From: Gilichinskyi gelida
GTDB taxonomy: Bacteria > Acidobacteriota > Thermoanaerobaculia > Gp7-AA8
Direction of reading: 5' to 3'
Length of the DNA stretch: 64,000 nucleotides
Assembly (NCBI GenBank): GCA_038040385.1
Contig: JBBPII010000017.1
Coordinates: forward strand, 1-64,000
Part shown: one piece after another, positions 24,118 through 32,713 of the stretch
Position numbering within the stretch: position 1 is the first letter of the stretch
Layout: each line of letters opens with the position of its first letter
Program-made: the position numbers and the translations under genes
The notes under the pieces: model-generated
Told to the model about the DNA's origin: nothing
Databases searched by the model: none
What the model saw: only the letters and a program-made list of their open reading frames with translations

Positions 24118-24725
24118 GACCGCTTCTGCTTCACCAGCCATTCCACGACGCCGGTGGTCGTGTACGCCGGGTCCCACGAGTTGTGCTTTACGCCGGGAAA
24201 CTCGGTGTACGCGGCGCTTTTGCCGAGAACCTCGGCCATGCCGCGCGACTGCGCGACGGGGATGACCGGATCGTCGCTGCCGTGGAAGATCCACGCGGGG
24301 ATCGACACGCGGAACGGCGCACCCACCACCCAGCCGCACACCGGCGCGATCGCCGACCAGCGGTCGGGATGAGCCGCCGCCAGCGTCCACACTCCCGCCC
24401 CTCCCAGGGAAATGCCGGTCAGCGACACGCGATCGCGATCGATCGGGTAGAGCTCGCAGACCTCGTCGAGTGCGGCCAGCGCACGGCGAGTCTCGCCGCT
24501 CCACACCGACTCCGCGGGGCACTGGGGGAAGACGACGATCGCCGGAGGATGAAGCGTGCCGTCGCGCAGATGCGGGCCGAGACCGACGGTGGTCTGCTTC
24601 TGGTTGTCGTTGCCGCGCTCGCCGGCGCCGTGCAGGAAAAGGATCGCCGGCCAAAGGCGCGAGGCATCGTAGTCATCCGGAAGCCAGACCTCATAGCTCG
24701 AATGCCGCACGAAGTGTCCTCTCAT
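24114..24725 (-). CDS. Alpha/beta hydrolase inside a two-component operon
   Basis: 203 aa, dienelactone-hydrolase/phospholipase-like. FLHGAGERG supplies the oxyanion region, GISLGGAG contains the nucleophile Ser, FHGSDDPVIP the Asp, and GVKHNSWDPAY the His. There is no signal peptide. Its start overlaps the kinase stop and its stop overlaps the regulator start, both by 4 nt, so all three are co-translated. A link to signalling, such as producing or removing the sensed compound, is inference. Confidence 0.85.
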   Translation of the reverse strand: MRGHFVRHSSYEVWLPDDYDASRLWPAILFLHGAGERGNDNQKQTTVGLGPHLRDGTLHPPAIVVFPQCPAESVWSGETRRALAALDEVCELYPIDRDRVSLTGISLGGAGVWTLAAAHPDRWSAIAPVCGWVVGAPFRVSIPAWIFHGSDDPVIPVAQSRGMAEVLGKSAAYTEFPGVKHNSWDPAYTTTGVVEWLVKQKRS

Positions 24726-25855
24726 ATGCCCGCCACCACGCGCGTGCCGCCGTCTTTCCGCGACGCGATCCGCAGCGTCCCCCCCGCCGCCCGCGCCCGC
24801 TCGCGCATGCCGCGGATGCCGTGCCGTCCGGCAGCGATGCGCCGCACGTCGAATCCAACGCCGTCGTCTTCAATGGTAAGTGTCGACTTACGCTTCCCGC
24901 AGGCCAGCGTCATCCGGACGTGCGTGGCGTGGGCGTGCTGCCGCACGTTCGCCAGCGCCTGCTGCGCGATGCGGAACAGCTCTCCCTCCGCCGCGGGATC
25001 GAGGGCGCACGCGCCGCTGGTCTCGAACGCCACGGGGATGCCGGAATCCGCGGTGAACTCGCGGGCCATCGACGCCAGCGCCCGCGGCAGCGGCTTGCCG
25101 CGCGTCGCGCCGCGGAGGTCGGTGACCGAGCGCCGCGCCTCGTCGAGGTTCGCGCGCGCGGTGTCGAGCGCTTTTTCCAGCCGCTCGCGCACGCGGTCGG
25201 GATCGCGCCCGACGCTGCGCAGCGCGGTCTCGATCTGCAGCGTCAGGGCGACCAGTCCCTGCGCCAGGGTGTCGTGGATCTCGCGCGCCAGGCGCGTCCG
25301 CTCGTCCGCCCGCGCCAGCGCCGCGCTCTCCTCGGCCAGCCGCGCGCGCTCGATGGCCACGCCGACCTGCAGGCCGATGGTGCCGAGCAGGCGCAGCTCC
25401 GCGGCGGTGAGCCTCCGCATCGCCGGCGCGGTGATGTTCATGATCCCCAGCGGCTTGCCTTGAAACGACAGCGGCACCGAGGCGTGGTGAGCCAGGCCGC
25501 GCGTGAGGTCGGTCTGCCGCGCGCGCACCGCCGGCGCGAGGCGGCTGCACTGCACCACGTCGACGTTGCGCGGCGCGAGTGCGCCGTCGCGAAACTCGCC
25601 GATGCAGAGGCACCACGCGTCGCCGCTCATCCGCACCGGCTCCTGCAGGTACGGCGGCAAGTTGCGCGACGCCGCGTTGTACATGTGGCCGCTTTCGGGG
25701 TCGGTGAGCCAGACCCATCCGGTCTGCAAGCCAAGGAGTCCGGTGACCAGCTCGAGCGTGCGCTCGAGCGCCTGCTCTACGCTTGGCGAGCTGTTCAGCG
25801 CCTCGGCGACGGCGCCGACGATCTGCAGCTCCCGGCGTGAGGATGAGGACGGCAC
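24722..25855 (-). CDS. GAF-domain sensor histidine kinase (NarX/DesK type)
   Basis: About 377 aa, cytoplasmic. A GAF domain spans about 10-165. The HisKA_3 dimerisation helix has the phosphorylated His in LAREIHDTLAQGLVALT, and the ATPase has NVRQHAHATHV, DDGVGFD and GIRGMRERA. Two Cys in WCLCIGEF within GAF may matter for ligand sensing. The GTG at 25855 has TACAAT exactly 6 nt upstream, so a leaderless message is likely; longer frames upstream lack support. Partner of the regulator at 23536. Confidence 0.9.
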   Translation of the reverse strand: MPSSSSRRELQIVGAVAEALNSSPSVEQALERTLELVTGLLGLQTGWVWLTDPESGHMYNAASRNLPPYLQEPVRMSGDAWCLCIGEFRDGALAPRNVDVVQCSRLAPAVRARQTDLTRGLAHHASVPLSFQGKPLGIMNITAPAMRRLTAAELRLLGTIGLQVGVAIERARLAEESAALARADERTRLAREIHDTLAQGLVALTLQIETALRSVGRDPDRVRERLEKALDTARANLDEARRSVTDLRGATRGKPLPRALASMAREFTADSGIPVAFETSGACALDPAAEGELFRIAQQALANVRQHAHATHVRMTLACGKRKSTLTIEDDGVGFDVRRIAAGRHGIRGMRERARAAGGTLRIASRKDGGTRVVAGI

Positions 25856-25895
25856 ATGGGGATTGTACGGCCCTCTCTTTGCACCGTCTCCGGGC

Positions 25896-26891
25896 ATGAG
25901 AAAAGTTCCGTTGTTACTCATTCTCTTGATGATCCCAGCCCAATTGATGGCGCTGTCGACGAAGGATGTCCTGGCACTCGTCGCCATGCCGCTGGCGGTT
26001 GCGGCGGTCGCGGACGCGGCAGGCGTTCCGGAGGATCAACTCATCGACGTCGTCGCTGCGCTGAATCAGGCTGACGTCCCGCCGGTGCAGTTCGTCGAGG
26101 TGGTCGAGTACGTGCCCGTCGCGGTGGTGCAGCCGGCGCAACCGACGTTCGTGGAGTTCGTCCGCACCGAGACGTCGCGCGGCATTACCGGCGACGCGCT
26201 GGTCACGTCGATCCGGCGGCAGTACGTGACGACGCAGACGGTCACGACGCAGACCGTGACTACCGATCCGCTGGCGCTCATCGCTCTGCCGCTCGCCGTC
26301 GCCGCGGTCTCCGAGGTGACGGGCATGCCGCAGACCCAGCTCGCCGATCTGGTCGCCACACTCAATAGCGCGAACGTCCCGGTGACGCAGGAGATCCAGG
26401 TGATTCGCTACGTGCCGGTCGCGCTGGTCGCCGACACCGGCCCGCAGTTCGTCGAGTTCGTGCATACGCAGGTGACGCAGGGCGTGACCGGCCCGGCGCT
26501 GGTGCCCATCGTGGTCCAGCGGCTGCAGACGTTCTATCCGCAGCGGCAGCAGATCGTGGTCACCGCGCCGGCGCAGCGCCTGATCATCGACGACGACTTC
26601 GTGCGCCCCGTCCATCCGCACGGAGGCCCTCCGGGGCAGCTCAAGAAGCAACTCGGGCTGAAGACCGGCGCGGAAGTGGTGCACGGAAGGCGGACATTGC
26701 CGCCGATGATCTCGTCAGGGCGCGTGGAGAACGAGAATCTCCGCCGCGGCAAGGGTCCCAAGAAAGAAGTGTTCATCGCGCCGCCGAACGTGCAGGACCC
26801 GGTCGCCGTGCAACAACGCGGTAATGACAATCGCGGCCATGGAAAAGACGGCGACAAAGGAAAAGGCAAAGGCCACGGAAAGGATCACTAA
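25896..26891 (+). CDS. Secreted protein with two tandem copies of an ~90-residue unit
   Basis: 331 aa with a signal peptide (MRKVPLLLILLMIPAQLMA). Residues about 22-108 and 125-213 are clearly duplicated: each has ALPLAVAAV-type sequence, QLIDVVAALNQADVP against QLADLVATLNSANVP, YVPVA(V/L)V, FVEFV and GITGDALV against GVTGPALV. The C-terminus is low complexity (GKDGDKGKGKGHGKDH). No family recognised. The lipoprotein gene follows 3 bp later. Confidence 0.75.
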   Translation: MRKVPLLLILLMIPAQLMALSTKDVLALVAMPLAVAAVADAAGVPEDQLIDVVAALNQADVPPVQFVEVVEYVPVAVVQPAQPTFVEFVRTETSRGITGDALVTSIRRQYVTTQTVTTQTVTTDPLALIALPLAVAAVSEVTGMPQTQLADLVATLNSANVPVTQEIQVIRYVPVALVADTGPQFVEFVHTQVTQGVTGPALVPIVVQRLQTFYPQRQQIVVTAPAQRLIIDDDFVRPVHPHGGPPGQLKKQLGLKTGAEVVHGRRTLPPMISSGRVENENLRRGKGPKKEVFIAPPNVQDPVAVQQRGNDNRGHGKDGDKGKGKGHGKDH

Positions 26892-26894
26892 GTC

Positions 26895-27200
26895 ATGAAA
26901 AAGACATCGATTGCCATTGCGGCGATGACACTCCTCCTCGCGTTCGGCTGCAACCAGAAGTCGTCGACGACCACCGAAAACACGCCGCCGGCGAGTCAGC
27001 AGACCGCGGCGTCGCAGAACCTGACCCCCGAGCAGCTCGGCGAGATCGGCGCGCAGATCAAGAAGAATCCCTCCGACGCGGAGAAGATCCTCACTGAGCA
27101 CGGCCTGACCATGGCGTCGTTCGAGAAGGCCATCCGCGACGTCAGCGCCGACCCCGCCGCTTCGCGACGATACCGCGACGCGTACAACAAGGCGGTGTAG
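26895..27200 (+). CDS. Small lipoprotein
   Basis: 101 aa with a lipoprotein signal (lipobox LAFGC), a Thr/Ser/Gln-rich linker and a helical C-terminal domain (LTPEQLGEIGAQIKKNPSDAE onward). It starts 3 bp after the tandem-repeat protein, so the two are surely one operon. The last 58 bp overlap the tail of a truncated gene on the opposite strand. Function unknown. Confidence 0.75.
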   Translation: MKKTSIAIAAMTLLLAFGCNQKSSTTTENTPPASQQTAASQNLTPEQLGEIGAQIKKNPSDAEKILTEHGLTMASFEKAIRDVSADPAASRRYRDAYNKAV

Positions 27201-27762
27201 AACCAGTTGCGAGTTGCGCGTTACGGGTTGCGTGCAACTCCGGACTCGCACCCGCGATGCCATAGGGCCTCGCGCCGCTCCCCTCGACCTTGACCACTTT
27301 CACCGCGCGGCGCTTCGGATCGAGCCGCCCGACGTATCCGCTTACCTGCGCCGTGAACCAGATCTCACCGTTCGGCGCGGCGACGAGGGTGTGCGGGTCG
27401 GACGCCATGCCGGCGGGCATAGGGGCCTTCGTGATCTTTCCGCTGGCCGGATCGAAGCGGCCGATGTATGCCGCCGTGTTGCCGGCGAACCAGATCGCGC
27501 CGTCGGGACCGACGATGCAGTTGTGCGGGCCGGAGCCCTTTTCGAGATCGTAGCGGTCGAACTTCGCCGTGGCCGGATCGAAGCGCGCCAGATAGTTCCC
27601 TTGCTGCCCGACGAACCACACCCGCCCCTGCCTGTCGACTGCCGGATCGCGCGGCCGCGTGTCCGTCCACGGCACGGGCCACTCCTTGATCTCCACCGGC
27701 TGCTGCGCGACAGCAGCCGTGGCGAAAAGAAGCGATGCGAGGATGCCACGAACTTTCCTCAT
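27142..27762 (-). pseudogene. Truncated virginiamycin B lyase-like propeller protein
   Basis: Begins with a signal peptide (MRKVRGILASLLFATAAVAQ) and propeller blades of the Vgb type: DRQGRVWFVGQQGNYLARFD, GPDGAIWFAGNTAAYIGRFD and APNGEIWFTAQVSGYVGRLD. Family members have about six blades and roughly 300 aa. Here conservation stops after GARPYGI, where a GTTGC-rich repeat (27200-27241) begins, and an unrelated tail of about 30 residues follows. The catalytic C-terminal blades are gone. Probably a 3'-deleted gene. Confidence 0.65.
27200..27241. repeat. CAGTTGCGAGTTGC-type repeat at gene truncation
   Basis: CAGTTGCGAGTTGCGCGTTA followed by GGTTGCGTGCAACTCCG resembles the GTTGCCAGTTGCC element inside the helicase at 38194-38258. 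It sits exactly where the Vgb-like gene loses homology. Confidence 0.45.
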
Positions 27763-27807
27763 TTCAGCCTCACCTCCGCCCGATGCGTTTTCCATCGTGC
27801 AGAGATT

Positions 27808-29034
27808 ATGGGACGAAACATCCTCGCCATCGCCGCCATCTTCCTCTGCACCACCGTCGCCTGGATGATCCTCGGCAGCTCGATCAACGCGCGAACCGCA
27901 AGCTCCGGAAGCGACCTCGGGCCGCGCGTCGCATCGACCTGGGGCGCGCCGCAGCAGGAGAAGCCGCCCCTCGCCTACAACGAGCGCATCGTGCAGAAAG
28001 AGGTCGTGGAGACGCAGAACAATGTCATCACCCGGAGAGTGGTCGACGACGCGATCATCACCCGGCTGACGCTGGAACGAAGCCGCGTGCAGGCAGCCCT
28101 GAAACTCGAGCAGCGGCAGAAGGGGCTGCTCTGGTTTCCGACCTACCGGGTGGTCTATCGCGGCGACTACCTCTTCCGCAACGACACGCCGTTCTACGAC
28201 GTGACGCTCAAGCTGGTCTTTCCCGTCGCGGACGCCGTGTACGACGATCTCGTCTTCCGCGTCGACGGCCAGCCGGTTCCCGTCACGACCGCCGGCGGCG
28301 CCGCGACCACCACCATCCACCGCCCGCCCGCCACGCCCATCCGCGTCGAAGTCGGCTACCGCTCGCAGGGGATGACCACCTGGCACTACTCGTTTGGCGA
28401 GAACGTCGAGCAGGTGCGCGATTTCATCATGGAGATGCGCACCGACTTCGAGGCCATCGACTTCCCGCAGGGGACGCTCTCGCCGACCGAGAAACGGAAG
28501 AACGGCGCCGGATGGCTGCTGACGTGGAAGTACACCAACCTCGTCACCGGCTCGAAGATCGGCATGGTCATGCCCGAGAAACTGCAGCCCGGTCCGCTGG
28601 CCGGGCGCATCAGCTACTTCGCGCCGGTGTCGCTGCTCTTTTTCTTCTTCCTGATGTTCATCATCACCACCATGCGGAACATCCGGCTCCATCCGATGCA
28701 CTACTTCTTCCTGGCGACGTCGTTCTTCGCTTTTCACCTGCTGCTCGCGTATCTGGTCGACCACATCTCCATCCATCTGGCGTTCGCCATCTGCTCGGCG
28801 GTCTCGATCTTCCTGGTGGTCAGCTACCTTCGCATCGTGACCGGGGCGCGCTTCGCGTTCGTGGAGGCGGCGTCGGCGCAGTTCGTCTATCTGGTGCTCT
28901 TCTCGTACGCCTTCTTTTTCCAGGGCTTCACCGGCCTGGCGGTCACCATCGGCGCGATCGTGACGCTCTTCGTGGTGATGCAGATGACGGCGCGGATCGA
29001 CTGGGGGGCGCAGGGAGATCAGGCGACGGTATAG
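27808..29034 (+). CDS. CreD-like inner-membrane protein
   Basis: 408 aa. One N-terminal membrane helix (5-24), a periplasmic beta-rich domain (about 50-260), then a cluster of about five membrane helices (about 270-395). This is the layout of CreD/inner-membrane envelope-integrity proteins, and WHYSFGENVEQVRDF fits the domain's end. Gene start at ATG 27808, without a clear Shine-Dalgarno. The PAS sensor gene follows 9 bp downstream and is probably co-transcribed. Confidence 0.65.
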   Translation: MGRNILAIAAIFLCTTVAWMILGSSINARTASSGSDLGPRVASTWGAPQQEKPPLAYNERIVQKEVVETQNNVITRRVVDDAIITRLTLERSRVQAALKLEQRQKGLLWFPTYRVVYRGDYLFRNDTPFYDVTLKLVFPVADAVYDDLVFRVDGQPVPVTTAGGAATTTIHRPPATPIRVEVGYRSQGMTTWHYSFGENVEQVRDFIMEMRTDFEAIDFPQGTLSPTEKRKNGAGWLLTWKYTNLVTGSKIGMVMPEKLQPGPLAGRISYFAPVSLLFFFFLMFIITTMRNIRLHPMHYFFLATSFFAFHLLLAYLVDHISIHLAFAICSAVSIFLVVSYLRIVTGARFAFVEAASAQFVYLVLFSYAFFFQGFTGLAVTIGAIVTLFVVMQMTARIDWGAQGDQATV

Positions 29035-29043
29035 TGACCCGCG

Positions 29044-30789
29044 GTGCACGAGAATTACGCCTTCCGCGCCTTCGCCGCGCTGCCGCTGGCCACGGCGACG
29101 CTGGTCTTCCTCCTCGGCGCGGTGGTGGGCATCCGCGAGCGCGGGTCGCGGATCAGCATCCTCTTTCTGGCGCTGACCACGTCGGTCGCGGTGTGGCTGT
29201 TCTGCTTCTCGCTGATGTACGCCTCGACCGACGAGCGCACCGCGCTTTTCTGGGCGCGCACGGCATTCCTCGGCATCACCTTCATCCCCACCGCCGTCGT
29301 CCACTTCGTGATGGGACTGGCGCGGCTCGAGCGGCGACTGAACACCGCCGTGCGCGCGTCGTGGCTTCTCTCGGCGTTCTTCGCCCTGCTCATCCTCACC
29401 ACCAACGAGATCGTCGACGGCGTGGAGAAATACTCGTGGGGCTACTACCCGCGCTACGCGTGGGCCAGCGGCCCCTACCTCCTCTTCTTCTTCTTCGCCC
29501 TCGGCGCGGCGCTGCACCACGGCTTCCACGCCTATCGAACCGCGGAGACGGAGCGCGAGCGCCGGCGGATGGGGTGGGTCAGCGCGTCGCTGGCCGTCGG
29601 CTACATCGCGACCTTCGACTACCTGCCGTCGTTCGGCGTGGCGGTGGTGCCGTTCGGATATCTGGCCATCGTCGGATTCGTCCTGGCCATGGGGCACACC
29701 GTCTGGCGCTATGAGCTGGCGGAGATCACCGCGAGCCTCGCCGCGCCGCGCATCGTGGAGACCACGCGCGGCGCCATTCTGGTCTGCGACCTGCGGCAGC
29801 GGATCCGCCTGACCACCGACGCCGCATGCACCATGCTCGGCTACGCCGAGGAAGAGCTGGTCGGGAAGCCGGTGGCCGCGGTCTGCGAGGCCCTGGCGCG
29901 CGACTCGCTCGATTCGTTCCGCAACCGCGAGCTGGTGTGGTTCACGCGCACCGGGGAGCCGGTCGACGTCAGCGTCTCCGCGGCCACGGTCATCGACCGG
30001 CGTGGCCGCGTGGTCGGCGCCATCTTCAACGCCGAGGACATCAGCCGCCGCAAGCACGAAGAGGCGCTGCGAGAGAGCGAATCGAAGTACCGGACGCTGG
30101 TCGAGAGCATGAACGAAGGGGTGATGGTCGTGAACAACGACGACTCCATCCAGTTCGCGAACCATCGGATGGCGGACATGCTCGGCTACCTCCCCTCGGA
30201 GCTGGTGGGGAAACCGGCCGCCTCGTTCGTCGACGCCGCGACGCGCACGCGCGAGCCGCAGAGCTCGCGGCACCGCCTGCAGTTGCGCACCCTGCGCGGG
30301 CGCGACGTGTGGGTCGAGGTCTCCGAGGCGCCGCTGATCGACGGCAAGGGCAACATGGCGGGATCGATCCGCGTGCACACCGACGTCACCAACCAGCGCC
30401 GCGCGGAGCTGGCGCTGCGGGAAAGCGAGTCGCGCTACCGCCTCCTCGCCGAGCACGCCACCGACATGATTTCCCGCCATACCCCCGACGGCCGCTTCCT
30501 CTACGCTTCCCCCGCCTCGCAGGCGCTCCTCGGCTATGGCCCGGAGGAGTTGATCGGCACCCGGCCAGCGGAGCTGATCCACCCCGACGACCTCGCGATC
30601 ATCGATGAATTCCGCGCCAAGCTCCTCACCCGCGCCGGCACGGCCGCCATCACCTACCGCATGCGCCGCAAGGACGGCACCTACGTCTGGGTGGAGACGA
30701 CGTGGCAGGCCATCCGGGAGAAGGCGAACGACGCAGTGACGGAGATGGTGGCGGTGGCGCGGGATGTGTCGGAGAGGGTGACGGGCTAG
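29044..30789 (+). CDS. 7TM sensor with three PAS domains but no output domain
   Basis: 581 aa. The N-terminus has seven membrane helices (about 8-240) resembling the histidine-kinase N-terminal 7TM region. Three PAS/PAC units follow (about 250-350, 355-465 and 470-578; each has a SESKYR or SESRYR linker). Such proteins normally end in HisKA/ATPase, GGDEF or EAL. Here the protein ends directly after the third PAC, and a palindromic repeat starts one base after the stop. It may be truncated by the repeat, or act as a partner sensor. Start GTG 29044. Confidence 0.8.
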   Translation: MHENYAFRAFAALPLATATLVFLLGAVVGIRERGSRISILFLALTTSVAVWLFCFSLMYASTDERTALFWARTAFLGITFIPTAVVHFVMGLARLERRLNTAVRASWLLSAFFALLILTTNEIVDGVEKYSWGYYPRYAWASGPYLLFFFFALGAALHHGFHAYRTAETERERRRMGWVSASLAVGYIATFDYLPSFGVAVVPFGYLAIVGFVLAMGHTVWRYELAEITASLAAPRIVETTRGAILVCDLRQRIRLTTDAACTMLGYAEEELVGKPVAAVCEALARDSLDSFRNRELVWFTRTGEPVDVSVSAATVIDRRGRVVGAIFNAEDISRRKHEEALRESESKYRTLVESMNEGVMVVNNDDSIQFANHRMADMLGYLPSELVGKPAASFVDAATRTREPQSSRHRLQLRTLRGRDVWVEVSEAPLIDGKGNMAGSIRVHTDVTNQRRAELALRESESRYRLLAEHATDMISRHTPDGRFLYASPASQALLGYGPEELIGTRPAELIHPDDLAIIDEFRAKLLTRAGTAAITYRMRRKDGTYVWVETTWQAIREKANDAVTEMVAVARDVSERVTG

Positions 30790-30812
30790 TGTAGGACGGG
30801 CTTCAGCCCGTC
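30790..30812. repeat. 23-bp palindrome TGTAGGACGGGCTTCAGCCCGTC, copy 2
   Basis: Identical over 23 bases to 12156-12178. It begins at the base following the stop codon of the PAS sensor and lies between convergent genes. Confidence 0.85.
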
Positions 30813-30814
30813 GG

Positions 30815-32299
30815 TCAGAGCTGCAAGACCGATGTTGCGAGTGTCCTGAATCCGTGGCCGTCGTTCGAGCGCATCGCCACCGCGATGCGCTTTGTGGGTG
30901 GGTCGACCGTCAGTACGTTGTACGACATTGGCTTGCGCTCTGCGCCGAGCGACGTGCCGCAGCCGACGATCGCCGGTTCGGGTGCGTTGCCCGGCCGAAG
31001 GCGCTGCAAGTGCTTGTGTCCATGTAGGATAAGGCGGACCTCGAACCGACGGCACCAATCGAGAAAGAGATCCGCGTCCTCGAGCGCGAGCAAACGTTCC
31101 TGGTCGAGCACGCCGCCTTCGAGCGGCTGCACCAAGAGATCGAAGCGCGGGTCGTACCGCGCCGGGTGATGATGAAGCAGCACGATGCGCTGATAGGCGC
31201 GGCCCTCCGGCGTGCGCACGCAAACGGTTTCGAATTCACGCGCCACATCGTCGAGTTGGGCCGGCGTAACGGAGCCCGTCGCGGCGAAGCCTTCCCGTGC
31301 TGAGTCGAAGCACAAAAAGACGCACATCAGTGCTGGATCGACGACGACCTTGCTCCACGACAAGTCGGCGACGGAATCCTTGTTGTCGCCCAAGGTCCAG
31401 AGGCGGTTTCCGAGCCACCGTTCGTCGTGGTTGCCGGGAACGACGATCACGTCACTGCCCACCTGCTCTGCGAGCCAGCGACGGAAGTCTTTGAAGGCAG
31501 CGAAGTCGGGGGCGTCAGCGTCGCCGGGCGTGTTAATCAGGTCGCCGGTGATGACGGCGCGCGATGCCTCGCGCGCCTCGAGAAGCAGTTCCTCGCGCAG
31601 TGCCGCCACGTTTCTTGCCGCGGGTGGTGTGCCGAAGTGCAGATCGCTCAGGTGCACCAGCCGCCGCGACTGCCTGGGTGGGCGGTAGCTCTCCAGGATT
31701 GCGTCGATGGTCGGGGGTCCGAGCGCGAAGCCTGCCTCCAGGCGCCGGTACAAATCCATCGCATCGTCTATAGCGGCAAATGCGGCGGCGCCACTGCGCG
31801 ACCAAAACAGGACGCCCGGCCACTTTTCGACGTACGTCGCCAACAGCTCCACCGGCGGCATTGGGTCGATGATCGTCCGATCGCCGCGGCCGAACGAGTC
31901 CGGGATTAGCACGAGCGCATTCGTGCCAGACGCCGCAGCCGCGTAGTGCAGCGCTGCGATGAGTTTGTGCGAGCTCGCTACGTCACTCGGTACACCGGCC
32001 GGCAGTGCGAAGAGCAGATGGTCCGCGAGCACGCGCTTCAGCGGTGCGAGGACCTCAGGCAATCGCTCCGGCGACACCGGTTCGCTCGTGGGGCACGGAC
32101 CCAGCTCCGCGAGCGACTGGTCGGCGGCGCGGCGCAACTGCGCCCGGCCCTCCGTGGTCCAGGTGCGGGTCTGCGATTCGTTCGCGACATTGCTGAGGAA
32201 CTGCCGCAACGGCCAACTGTCAATGCGCGGCGGGCGTGACGCCGGCGTCGTCATGTACACGACGAGATTGACGAACTTGACCGGAAAAACGACGCACAT
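30815..32299 (-). CDS. Calcineurin-like metallophosphoesterase with unknown N-terminal domain
   Basis: 494 aa. The C-terminal half is a metallophosphoesterase with all metal motifs: VHLSDLHFG, ITGDLINT, VVPGNHDERW, LLHHHPARY and LHGHKHLQR. The first 200 residues match nothing I recognise. The ATG at 32299 directly follows the haemoglobin stop (TAGATG), implying coupling; the ATG at 32254 (MTTPASRPP) is an alternative. Last gene of the cupredoxin/c-di-GMP/haemoglobin operon. Substrate unknown: a cyclic nucleotide, nucleic acid or phosphoprotein are all possible. Confidence 0.85.
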   Translation of the reverse strand: MCVVFPVKFVNLVVYMTTPASRPPRIDSWPLRQFLSNVANESQTRTWTTEGRAQLRRAADQSLAELGPCPTSEPVSPERLPEVLAPLKRVLADHLLFALPAGVPSDVASSHKLIAALHYAAAASGTNALVLIPDSFGRGDRTIIDPMPPVELLATYVEKWPGVLFWSRSGAAAFAAIDDAMDLYRRLEAGFALGPPTIDAILESYRPPRQSRRLVHLSDLHFGTPPAARNVAALREELLLEAREASRAVITGDLINTPGDADAPDFAAFKDFRRWLAEQVGSDVIVVPGNHDERWLGNRLWTLGDNKDSVADLSWSKVVVDPALMCVFLCFDSAREGFAATGSVTPAQLDDVAREFETVCVRTPEGRAYQRIVLLHHHPARYDPRFDLLVQPLEGGVLDQERLLALEDADLFLDWCRRFEVRLILHGHKHLQRLRPGNAPEPAIVGCGTSLGAERKPMSYNVLTVDPPTKRIAVAMRSNDGHGFRTLATSVLQL

Positions 32300-32713
32300 C
32301 TACTTGTAAATGATCCCTTCCCGCAGCGGCGCCAGCGTCGCAATCAACTCATTCTGCAAATCGATCGGAATCCTCTGCCGGTTCATCGCGTCCTGCAGGT
32401 CCTCCACGATGGCGTTGAACTGCGACTCGGTGATCTTCATCCCTTCGTGCGATGACGGCATGCTGCGGCCGGTGTAGGTGCAGCCGCCGCCGGTGAGGTT
32501 GCAGATCTGCTCGATGAGCAGGCGGCGGAACTTCGCGATGTCGGTCTTGGCGAAGGTCGGCGCCACGCGGGTGTCGTCGGCAAAGCGCTCGATGAAGCTG
32601 TCGACGATCGCCGTCACCACCGGCTCCCCGCCGAGGCGCTGGTAGAGCGGCTGCTGGTGGGCGCAGGCGGCAAAAAGGGCAAATAGTACGAAACGTATTA
32701 TTGCGTTGCGCAT
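32300..32713 (-). CDS. Group 1 truncated haemoglobin carried on a lipoprotein
   Basis: 137 aa. A lipoprotein signal (lipobox LFAAC, Cys17) precedes a 2-on-2 globin: LYQRLGGEPVVTAIVDSFIE, then FRRLLIEQICNLTGGGCTYTG and the proximal His89 in SSHEGMKI. Truncated haemoglobins are usually cytoplasmic; export and membrane anchoring suggest haem-based O2, NO or peroxide chemistry outside the inner membrane. The ATG overlaps the DUF3034 stop (TGATG). Codons 4-10 contain a palindrome related to the amidase operator. Confidence 0.85.
   Translation of the reverse strand: MRNAIIRFVLFALFAACAHQQPLYQRLGGEPVVTAIVDSFIERFADDTRVAPTFAKTDIAKFRRLLIEQICNLTGGGCTYTGRSMPSSHEGMKITESQFNAIVEDLQDAMNRQRIPIDLQNELIATLAPLREGIIYK
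32682..32702. promoter_or_regulatory. Operator-like palindrome AATAGTACG-N3-CGTATTATT
   Basis: A near-perfect inverted repeat (one mismatch) that closely matches the operator at 12988-13004. It lies inside codons 4-10 of the haemoglobin gene, where a bound repressor could act as a roadblock. It may also be chance, since it encodes the signal peptide. Confidence 0.35.

Noticed and set aside
27763..30582. Long antisense frame continuous with the Vgb-like gene (1146 aa in total)
   Set aside because: Only the part below 27762 has a signal peptide and family motifs; the rest lies opposite the CreD-like and PAS sensor genes and has shadow composition.
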